A DNA stretch of 64,000 bases, taken from assembly GCA_965221835.1 (NCBI GenBank), contig OZ244916.1:1-64000 (forward strand), in the 5' to 3' direction. Shown one piece after another: positions 7,734 to 14,072 of this stretch. Position 1 is the first letter of the stretch. Each line of letters starts with the position of its first letter. Both the position numbers and the translations under genes were made by a program. Origin of the DNA: Persebacter sp965221835. Lineage in GTDB: Bacteria > Pseudomonadota > Gammaproteobacteria > Tethybacterales > Persebacteraceae. A model generated the notes under the pieces. It searched no databases and was not told the DNA's origin. It worked only from the letters and a program-made list of their open reading frames with translations.

Positions 7734-9449
7734 TTATTTCCAAACACAAATATAGCCGGGGGAGTATTTTTCCGGAACAGCGGGGGCACGACAAGCATAA
7801 TAACTTTCAATCCAAACTCCCTTAAAATACTCAAATGTGTAAAAAAGTGAAAGCGGTTTTGCTGCATATAACTTGTTCCTATACTCTACAAACAAATCAT
7901 AAGGGCATTTATTTGTTAATGTTATTTGGCTTAATCTGAATCCATGAGAGTTAAGTTTATCAATTTTTTTATCTTCATAATGAACGCAATCTGCCGCTAC
8001 CATTTCATCCGCCCTAGTACCCGGTTTCCGAGTTTCAACAGGGGCGGCGGAAGAATTTGACGAGGAAGGAACGGAAGGAACGAGAATCGTCGTCGGTGCC
8101 GCTTCGGCGGCAATTCTTGCCGCATCCACTTTTGCATCCGCCGATTCTTTCGCCGAATAAATATCCACTCCCGCATTGATGAGAGTATTGACAAACGCCG
8201 AATTCCGATTTGCCGCCGCTAATCTTTCCTCGTGTTGTCGTTGCGATTCCGCCGCATTTAACTCCGCCTGCCTTGCACGCCGTTCCGTCTCTCTTTTGCG
8301 GGCTTCTGCAAGTCGTGCCTCTGTTTCTATCCGTTGTTGTTCGGCGTTAATTGCCTCATCCTGCCATTGCTTTTGCAGTTTGTCCTCCTCGTAAAAGAAC
8401 TGCTGTTCACGCCATCCGTCATCGGTGTATTCCAACAAAACCTTCAACGCCTCACCGGTCGCCGTATGATACGGAATAAAATGCCACGGCGTAAATCCCT
8501 TTTTGCTGACCGAATCCATATTTGCTCTTGCGATAAACATCATTTCCACAATTTGCGGATTATCCGATTCCAACGCCGTCATAAAAGGCGTTATACCATT
8601 CTTATCTGCAGCATTCGGATTTGCACGGCGTACAAGCAAAACGCTGACCAAAGCAGAATTACCGTTTTCGGCGGCATAATGCAACGCACGGCGACCGTTT
8701 GCATCGGGCGTATTCGGATTTTCGCCGCTGTCCAATGCCGATAATACCGCCGATTCATCGCCGGACAAAGCAGAAGACAACAGAGAATTGCCCGACACTG
8801 ATTCCGCTACTTTCGCATCTTTTGCGGCGGCTTCGGCGGTTTGTTGTTCTTCAATTTTTTCCAATTCGGCAAGGCGAATATATTCTTCTATCCATTCATC
8901 GAATAAATGCCTAAAATCCCCCTTGTTATTATCATAAAATATTTCTATTTGTCTTGCAGTTCCATAAACCGCAGTAGAGTTTGAACTTCTTATGACATAG
9001 TTAGAAGAGTCGGGGTTAACTCCATTAACAACAAGGGCTTTTGCCGATTCTTTATTCCCCGATTGCACAGCATACCATAAAGCGTATTCTCCCTCTGTGC
9101 TTTTGCCTTCTGCACCAGGATGAAGAGAAGGAAGAGATGCAGCCGATTTTTCCTGTATAAGCCATTCAATAATCTCCGGCTTATTATAGGTAACCGCCCA
9201 TTCCAAAGGACTTCTTCTCCTACGCCTATCATACGATGGGCGATTATTCAACCATGTCAAAGAGCTTCCTATATCATACCGAACATGCACGGGCTTATGA
9301 TTCAGAATAGATTTAACCGATTCCAAATCGCCGGATTCAATTGCCGAGATAAGTCCGTTTTCATCTTTGATACTCGTCGTACTGCCGCCACACCCGTACA
9401 AACCACCCGTCAAAATAATGCCGACAGCGAATAATAATACTTTTTTCAT
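7734..9449 (-). CDS. Ankyrin-repeat lipoprotein with coiled coil
   Basis: A 571-residue lipoprotein: the N-terminus MKKVLLFAVG is followed by the lipobox LYGC with the modified Cys at residue 20. Ankyrin units lie at about residues 30-165 (GLISAIESGDLESV, SPLEWAVTYNKPEI, EYALWYAVQSGNKE) and 215-330 (RRALHYAAENGNSALV, GITPFMTALESDNPQ). A highly charged coiled coil of about 60 residues (rich in Glu, Arg and Gln) follows, then a Cys-containing C-terminal domain with CPYDLFVEYRNKL and a terminal Cys-Val-Trp-Lys. The start is set by AAAGGAG upstream and by the lipobox. It converges on the other two ankyrin genes and may be part of the same envelope system. Role unknown. Confidence 0.85.
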   Translation of the reverse strand: MKKVLLFAVGIILTGGLYGCGGSTTSIKDENGLISAIESGDLESVKSILNHKPVHVRYDIGSSLTWLNNRPSYDRRRRRSPLEWAVTYNKPEIIEWLIQEKSAASLPSLHPGAEGKSTEGEYALWYAVQSGNKESAKALVVNGVNPDSSNYVIRSSNSTAVYGTARQIEIFYDNNKGDFRHLFDEWIEEYIRLAELEKIEEQQTAEAAAKDAKVAESVSGNSLLSSALSGDESAVLSALDSGENPNTPDANGRRALHYAAENGNSALVSVLLVRRANPNAADKNGITPFMTALESDNPQIVEMMFIARANMDSVSKKGFTPWHFIPYHTATGEALKVLLEYTDDGWREQQFFYEEDKLQKQWQDEAINAEQQRIETEARLAEARKRETERRARQAELNAAESQRQHEERLAAANRNSAFVNTLINAGVDIYSAKESADAKVDAARIAAEAAPTTILVPSVPSSSNSSAAPVETRKPGTRADEMVAADCVHYEDKKIDKLNSHGFRLSQITLTNKCPYDLFVEYRNKLYAAKPLSLFYTFEYFKGVWIESYYACRAPAVPEKYSPGYICVWK

Positions 9450-9482
9450 TGTAATGCTCCTTTTGGTTTTGTAAAAAATAAG

Positions 9483-9511
9483 ATTATACGGGAAAACAGC
9501 GGGAAATGCAA
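9483..9511 (-). promoter_or_regulatory. Promoter of the ankyrin lipoprotein gene
   Basis: Reading the minus strand, TTGCAT (9506-9511) and TATAAT (9483-9488) are separated by 17 bp. The predicted transcript start lies about 27 nt before the ATG at 9449, and the AAAGGAG ribosome binding site lies within that leader. Confidence 0.75.
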
Positions 9512-9545
9512 CTGAAAATGCGTGGTGGCGGGTATAATAGCGTTT

Positions 9546-9677
9546 ATGAAAACAATAAGCGAAAACCTGTGCTTTGGCGGGGTGCAGGGCGTTTACGAAC
9601 ACGATTCCGCCCAAATTGCGAAAGTTTTTATACTGTTATTCCCTTTGACAGTATTGGAATTTGCAAGTACAGTATAG
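9546..9677 (+). pseudogene. N-terminal fragment of S-formylglutathione hydrolase
   Basis: A 43-codon reading starts MKTISENLCFGGVQGVYEHD and matches the conserved beginning of S-formylglutathione hydrolase (family pattern FGG.Q..Y.H.S). After about residue 26 the similarity stops: the expected segment leading to the YLPP motif is replaced by unrelated hydrophobic residues and a TAG. A TATAAT at 9533-9538 lies 7 nt before the ATG, so the old promoter survives. The intact enzyme hydrolyses S-formylglutathione in glutathione-dependent formaldehyde oxidation; here only the promoter and first codons remain, cut at the edge of the 21-bp repeat. Confidence 0.65.
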
Positions 9678-9710
9678 AGATTTGCATTAACAGTATAAAG
9701 ATTTGCCGCA
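9630..9710. repeat. Three 21-bp phased repeats with an inverted half-site
   Basis: ACAGTAT occurs at 9648, 9669 and 9690, exactly 21 bp apart, each followed by (A)TTTGC at the same offset. An inverted copy ATACTGT lies at 9630-9636. A 21-bp period puts each unit on the same face of the helix, as in operator or iteron arrays. The array starts where the formylglutathione hydrolase fragment loses its homology. Confidence 0.7.
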
Positions 9711-9745
9711 AAAAAAAGCGGCGAGTTTCCCCGCCGCATTTTTTG
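9711..9745 (-). terminator. Intrinsic terminator of the DUF4189/beta-module gene
   Basis: Minus-strand GCGGCG...CGCCGC stem followed by eight T residues, 11 nt beyond the stop of the gene ending at 9756. It is nearly identical to the terminator at 7673-7705. Confidence 0.85.
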
Positions 9746-9755
9746 TCTTGCGCCG

Positions 9756-11378
9756 TCAAAAACGATGAACGGCGTTTATGCGAAATGTTCCACTATCGGC
9801 AAATTCGCCGAATTCCCGCCAATTGAATCCCGCTGTCGGGCGGATTTGCCAATTGTTATAACGGAATTCGCTTTCCAAGTTTAACGAGTTTTGCGTATCA
9901 AATTCGCTGTCGGAATATTCGGAATGCAGACGGTATGTCGGCGACAATTTCCAAATACCGCCGCCGAAGTTTGACGAAAGCGACAAATCATAATCCGCCG
10001 TTTTGCCCGAAACCGATTCGGAAAATCTCGCAGTCCAAAAGCCCGCCTTATAACTTCCGCCCGATTGATAGCGGAATTCTTGCATTCCATTTCCGTCGTA
10101 GCCGGAATCTGCGGAATAATACAAATGCCAATTGTCTTTGCGGAAATCCGCCCGTCCGCCGATGTTTGCGGAATATCCGCTTTCAGTTGCGGAATAGCCG
10201 AAATCGGGAGAAAAGTTGAATTCGCCCTCTTCGCCGCCGGATGACAAAAGCCATACCAAACCGCCGACAACGACAACGCCGCCAACAATTAATCCCGTAC
10301 TGGAGGAACTTCCGCCGCCGCCACTTCCGCCCGTGTTAGTACTGGATGCGGCAAACTCTTCATCCGCCTGTGCATTTGTTTCGCACGCCCATACGCAATT
10401 TTGCAAATCCGTGACATCCAAACAACGGGCTTGACAAGCAGAATTCTCATCCGATTGTAATGCACTCGGCATAGAGTAAAATGTCGCACCCGTAGCGGGA
10501 ATTCTTTTTGCCATTTGACGACTTGCAACGGGAATATTTGATAATTCCCCTGCGGCGACAACGACTCTTTCGGTAATTATCATTCGCTGAAAATCGCCGT
10601 CTGTCGGTTCCAAATAATCGCCCTTATTATATGTGACGGCATTTGCGGATTGATTATGAACGACCAATGACACAATTCCGCCCAAACCGCGAACGCCAAC
10701 ATCGGCAATATCCGTACCGGCTTCTTGCGGAGTTCCTCCCGACAAAGCGGGCGGCAAACCATCGCAAGCATCTATCCGATATGTTTCAGTAGCCAAACCG
10801 GCGACTACCGTGCAATCAGAATTGGAGCTATCTGCCAAACAAGCGGCACGGGCATTATCCTTTGCGGTATTCCAATTGTCATTGAGGTCATAATAATAAT
10901 CACTACTGGGACTGCCAATTGCTACGCCCAAGCAAGTATTTTCATAAGTTTCAATAATAGAACAATCACCGACAAAGGGTATAAATGGTCGTCCTATAAA
11001 ACTCTGACGATCTTCCTCACATGCAGAAAGGGCTGCATTTTCTGCAGCCGTTCTTGTTGGATAATTCATAATTTCGCGATAGGACAAAAAATTAGAAGGA
11101 TTATCTGCATCCCCCAATTGATGTTCTGCAATCGCCCCCCATGCCGCTGCCGGACTGTGAATGCCGAAAGTCGCCCCCGTAAAAAGCAAAATCGGCAGGA
11201 ATAGCGAAAGTATGTTCCGCCCGCGCGTTTTCGCCCACAAATAGGCAATTGTGCCAATCTGCAAAATAATCATTACCGCCAACAAAACGGCGAGTAGTTT
11301 GCCCAGAGACATGCCGAATTCCATAAACTTATGGGCTTCCGCAATCAGTTCTTCCAGTTTCTCTAAGATGTTTATCAT
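9756..11378 (-). CDS. DUF4189 domain plus C-terminal beta-module surface protein
   Basis: A 540-residue protein. Residues 24-47 and 57-77 are hydrophobic; the second may act as signal peptide, with SPAAAWGAIAEHQ marking the start of a DUF4189-like domain (about 78-200; pattern YPTRTAAENAALSAC, then paired Cys and the repeat TAKDNARAACLAD). A linker with CLDVTDLQNCVWAC and Gly/Ser repeats leads to a hydrophobic helix (GLIVGGVVVVGGLVWLL) and a beta-strand-rich module of about 160 residues ending in AVHRF. The terminal Phe and the alternating pattern suggest outer-membrane insertion. The same module occurs at 12074-12401, 42891-44189 and 50810-52807 with other N-termini. The start at 11378 has AAGGAG 7 nt upstream; the ATG at 11384 is too close to it. 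Confidence 0.8.
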   Translation of the reverse strand: MINILEKLEELIAEAHKFMEFGMSLGKLLAVLLAVMIILQIGTIAYLWAKTRGRNILSLFLPILLFTGATFGIHSPAAAWGAIAEHQLGDADNPSNFLSYREIMNYPTRTAAENAALSACEEDRQSFIGRPFIPFVGDCSIIETYENTCLGVAIGSPSSDYYYDLNDNWNTAKDNARAACLADSSNSDCTVVAGLATETYRIDACDGLPPALSGGTPQEAGTDIADVGVRGLGGIVSLVVHNQSANAVTYNKGDYLEPTDGDFQRMIITERVVVAAGELSNIPVASRQMAKRIPATGATFYSMPSALQSDENSACQARCLDVTDLQNCVWACETNAQADEEFAASSTNTGGSGGGGSSSSTGLIVGGVVVVGGLVWLLSSGGEEGEFNFSPDFGYSATESGYSANIGGRADFRKDNWHLYYSADSGYDGNGMQEFRYQSGGSYKAGFWTARFSESVSGKTADYDLSLSSNFGGGIWKLSPTYRLHSEYSDSEFDTQNSLNLESEFRYNNWQIRPTAGFNWREFGEFADSGTFRINAVHRF

Positions 11379-11392
11379 AGTCATTCTCCTTG

Positions 11393-11530
11393 TTGATTAA
11401 TAAACGGCGGACAACGCCGCCGGGCGTTGATAAAGATCTGTACGAAAGATTCCGCTGTCCATTTCCCGGAGGTATTTTATTCAGACAGCACCCCCGGCAA
11501 TCGGAGGTCTATCGTACAAATCTTTTATCA
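11393..11530 (-). ncRNA. Structured leader RNA with pseudoknot/hairpin switch potential
   Basis: The leader of the DUF4189/beta-module gene is about 150 nt and unusually structured. Its outer stem joins 11512-11529 with 11429-11445 (17 bp, one bulge, one G-U pair). Inside, CCGGGGGU (11490-11497) can pair with an upstream ACCUCCG (11502-11508) or with a downstream ACCUCCGG (11466-11473); the second pairing, with GCUGUC/GACAGC (11484-11489 with 11454-11459), forms an H-type pseudoknot. A GC hairpin (11401-11428) precedes the ribosome binding site at 11386-11391. I do not recognise it as a known riboswitch, 4.5S or 6S RNA. Confidence 0.6.
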
Positions 11531-11536
11531 GGCGGC

Positions 11537-11564
11537 ATTATACAATAAAAAGTATCCGTGTCAA
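11537..11564 (-). promoter_or_regulatory. Consensus sigma-70 promoter of the leader RNA
   Basis: On the minus strand TTGACA (11559-11564) and TATAAT (11537-11542) match consensus exactly, with a 16-bp spacer, the same geometry as the promoter at 5106-5133. The start site would be near 11530, immediately before the first base of the outer RNA stem. Confidence 0.88.
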
Positions 11565-11639
11565 CCCTTTTTTGCGAATTAATTTTTCGCGACATTTCGG
11601 GCAACGGCGCGGCGGATTTCGTCATCGCGAATCGCCCGC

Positions 11640-11898
11640 CTTTTCGGGCGTTTGCGGTAATGCCTCGCGCCGAAACTCATCTGCCGGTGCGGCGCGCAAC
11701 AATACTTTTGCGCGGACGCGGCGGCTTACAGTGCGAACCGCGATGGTGAGTGACTTCGGGATTGTATTGCCGGCATCATTTGAGTTCCCGCGAAATGGTA
11801 GAAACAGAGACGCCGATTTCTTTTGCGATTTTCCGTTGCGATTGTCGCAGGCGGACGCAAATTGTGATAAGATGAGAAAGGGACAGATGGGTATACAT
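11640..11898 (-). pseudogene. IS30-family transposase remnant
   Basis: From an ATG at 11898, with a GGAGG ribosome binding site at 11904-11908, the reading begins MYTHLSLS and continues to QRKIAKEIGVSVSTISRELK, the N-terminal helix-turn-helix typical of IS30 transposases (family pattern R.IA..LG...STISRE). A stop follows at once; past it, in the same frame, RQYNPEVTHH and PPRPRKSIVARR still resemble the family before another stop. The catalytic DDE domain is absent. The ends of the element could not be defined, though ATCCTCC and GGAGGAT near 11902-11937 form an inverted pair upstream. Confidence 0.7.
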
Positions 11899-12073
11899 AA
11901 GATCCTCCGAAGTAATAACAAATAGCCAAAGGAGGATTATCTTTCTGTCCCCCTTTTTTGGCACGCCTGTTGCACTTCGGACTGGAATCTGCCGAATCTA
12001 TTCGGGGAGATTAATTTTGGAATTTCCGCAAAACGACCGGGAATGGAAAGTTCTTTTCCTGCCGCATTTTGCC

Positions 12074-12401
12074 TTATTCGGAGTGCAGGCGATAGACGGG
12101 TGAAAAATAATAAAATTTCCCGTCTATATCCGCAGACAGCATAAATGAGGAGTTTGCCGTCTCGCCTGCAACGGATTCGGAAAATGCCGCTGTAAATAAA
12201 TCAGTTTTGTATTCGCCGCTTTCGTAGCGAAAATTGCCGAAATCGCCATTTGCGTTTGTTTGATTTGCGGAATAATGCCAACTATCTTTTCGGAAATCCA
12301 TCCGTCCGCCTGCATTTACGGAAGTTGTAAATTCCGCCGCAAACAAAACGGCGACGAAAAGAATTATTAATTGAATTAATTGAATTAATTGATTTTTTCA
12401 T
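12074..12401 (-). pseudogene. Frameshifted, truncated beta-module paralogue
   Basis: Reading from 12346 downward gives a piece of the shared beta module (GGRMDFRKDSWHY, FRYESGEYKTDLF, FSESVAGETAN, YFSPVYRLHSE) that stops where the intact family members continue for about 60 more residues. Upstream in the same frame lies a good signal peptide (QLIQLIILFVAVLF...SVNA), but the ATG at 12401, which has GAGGAG at the right distance, is out of frame by one base. Deleting one A from the A6 run directly after this ATG would restore MKNQLIQL. Three 9-bp AATTAATTC units lie in the signal region. It is either a pseudogene or a phase-off copy that is also shortened. Confidence 0.7.
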
Positions 12402-12430
12402 TTGAGAACTCCTCTTTGATAAAATGCGAA

Positions 12431-12460
12431 AGTATAGCATAATCCCGCCCGAAAATGCAA
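12431..12460 (-). promoter_or_regulatory. Shared beta-module family promoter, copy 1
   Basis: Minus strand TTGCAT (12455-12460), 18-bp spacer, TATACT (12431-12436). The core TTCGGGCGG...TATACTTTCG recurs before the family genes at 42891 and 52807. Confidence 0.7.
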
Positions 12461-12507
12461 AAGGGTGGGAATGGAAAAATTTTATTTTTTTCGGAATTTC
12501 GCAAATT

Positions 12508-13245
12508 TTAAGATTTCCAAACGCCGGCGGTGATTAGTTGTTGTTCGGCTTTGGCGGTGAAGTTTTTGTTTGCTGCCGGGCTTGCGGGGCTGGGGTGTAG
12601 GATTTTGCAGACGCGAATTTTTTCGGAGTTGGCGAAAAGCGAATGCAGTCGCGATTCGGCAAAGTTGCCGATTCCGATGCAAAACTGCGGGCGCAAAATG
12701 TTTGTTGCCGTGCGTAAAAAATCATCGCACGCTGCAAACAACGGTGCGCTTTCGGCGGCGGGAAGTTTGTCCGGCGTGATGTTTGTGCATCGTTTTTCGT
12801 CTGCCGCCAAAAACAAAACCGGACAATAATTTAAAACAAAATGCGCCGCAAAAAAATCTTCCGCCCGCCGAAAACGCGCCGCAAACATTCCCCACAAACG
12901 TCGCCCGCTTGCCTCAGAACGCGCGCATGCAAAACCTGAAATCGGACGGGACGGATGGGTGTTCGGCGGCGAATTAACCGGCGCGGAAATTTTCATCCAA
13001 TCGCGTACCGCTGCGATTTCGCCGAAAGGTACGCCGGTTTGTGCCATTCCCCACGGCCCGGGATTCATTCCGACAAATAAAACGCGTTTGGGCGAGTTGC
13101 CGAATTTTTGCAAATATAATCGGTGCGAATCGCGCGCGTATAAAAGCGGATGATAGGTGTGCGTAATCGGCGGCGAAAAGCGGAGAGACGCGCATTTTGC
13201 TGCCAGAGTTTCGGATGCGGCGGTTAACTTTTTTGCGGTGTTCAT
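12508..13245 (-). CDS. SMUG1-like uracil-DNA glycosylase
   Basis: A 245-residue base-excision repair enzyme of the SMUG1 (single-strand-selective uracil-DNA glycosylase) group. The nucleotide pocket motif FVGMNPGPWGMAQTGVPFG, the region HPSRPISGF, NYCPVLFLA and the C-terminal HPSPASPAANKNF all fit this family closely. It removes uracil and some oxidised pyrimidines from DNA. The start at 13245 overlaps the stop of the upstream HAD gene in an ATGA arrangement; a longer reading to 13311 would lie inside that gene. The two genes form a minus-strand operon. Confidence 0.88.
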   Translation of the reverse strand: MNTAKKLTAASETLAAKCASLRFSPPITHTYHPLLYARDSHRLYLQKFGNSPKRVLFVGMNPGPWGMAQTGVPFGEIAAVRDWMKISAPVNSPPNTHPSRPISGFACARSEASGRRLWGMFAARFRRAEDFFAAHFVLNYCPVLFLAADEKRCTNITPDKLPAAESAPLFAACDDFLRTATNILRPQFCIGIGNFAESRLHSLFANSEKIRVCKILHPSPASPAANKNFTAKAEQQLITAGVWKS

Positions 13246-13916
13246 TGCGCCAGCAGGGGCGGCAATGCAGTCAGAGAGGAGATTGTTGCATCCGGCGAAA
13301 ACTCGCGCCACGGATCAAATGTTGTGCCGCCGCGATTTATCCATGCGGTTTTCCAGCCGCCGGCGGAGGCGCCGATAATGTCAAACGGATTGCCCGAAAT
13401 AAGCCATGTATTTTCGCAAATGGCGGCGGCGCGATTCAAAAAATGCGCGTATATTGCCGGGTCGGGTTTGAAAGTGGAAATAGCGTCCGCGCTGACGATG
13501 TCGGCAAAATGGTCGGCGAGATTGTTGTGTTCCAGAACGCGCTGTACTGCCGCCGATTCGCCGTTGGAAAAGGCAAAAACGCGAATGTCGGGCATTTGCG
13601 AGATTGCATTTAGCGCGGGGGCGGCATCGGAAAAAGCGGAAAGAACGGCGTATTGTGCCAGCAATTCGGCGCGCGCTGTGTCGGAAAGTTTTGCTTCGCA
13701 TTCGGCGGCAGTAAAAATCAGCGCGGATTTGGTGCATTCCGAAAACGGCACATAGCGGCGCATTAAGGCGCGGCGAAAAGTATATTCCAATTGTTTGTCG
13801 CGCCATCGGGCGGCGAAAGCGGCGGGATTTGCAATTCCGTGTGCGGCAAGAGTCCGCGCAATGGCGGAAGTATTGATTAGTGTGCCGTAAACATCAAACG
13901 CCGCAAATATTGTCAT
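13242..13916 (-). CDS. HAD-superfamily hydrolase, 2-haloacid dehalogenase type
   Basis: A 224-residue protein with the type II haloacid dehalogenase signature: FDVYGTL (nucleophile Asp, residues 6-12), a helical cap, VFAFSNGESAAV (motif II), KPDPAIY (Lys) and WLISGNPFDIIGA (the acidic/structural motif; here SGNPFD). This group cleaves L-2-haloacids, but many members act on other small substrates. The start at 13916 is supported by a TATACT box at 13923-13928 ending 6 nt before the ATG, which implies a leaderless transcript. It overlaps the glycosylase gene downstream by 4 nt. Confidence 0.85.
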   Translation of the reverse strand: MTIFAAFDVYGTLINTSAIARTLAAHGIANPAAFAARWRDKQLEYTFRRALMRRYVPFSECTKSALIFTAAECEAKLSDTARAELLAQYAVLSAFSDAAPALNAISQMPDIRVFAFSNGESAAVQRVLEHNNLADHFADIVSADAISTFKPDPAIYAHFLNRAAAICENTWLISGNPFDIIGASAGGWKTAWINRGGTTFDPWREFSPDATISSLTALPPLLAQ

Positions 13917-13922
13917 CGCGAA

Positions 13923-13928
13923 AGTATA
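13923..13928 (-). promoter_or_regulatory. -10 box of a predicted leaderless transcript
   Basis: TATACT followed by exactly 6 nt and then the ATG of the HAD hydrolase gene. The same spacing occurs before 25115, 36693, 42761 and 56251. No clear -35 element is seen. Confidence 0.6.
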
Positions 13929-13984
13929 CCATCGGCGGCGGCGGGAATTTTTTTGCGCGCCGGCGGTGGTATAATGCCGCAAGT

Positions 13985-14057
<73 letters not shown>

Positions 14058-14072
14058 CCGTCGGATATGTTG

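Noticed and set aside
11393..11530. 6S RNA, 4.5S RNA or tmRNA
   Set aside because: Sequence lacks the conserved 4.5S GGAA-loop region with its partner strand, the tmRNA tRNA-like ends and the 6S closing stem and bubble pattern; position directly before an ATG fits a leader.
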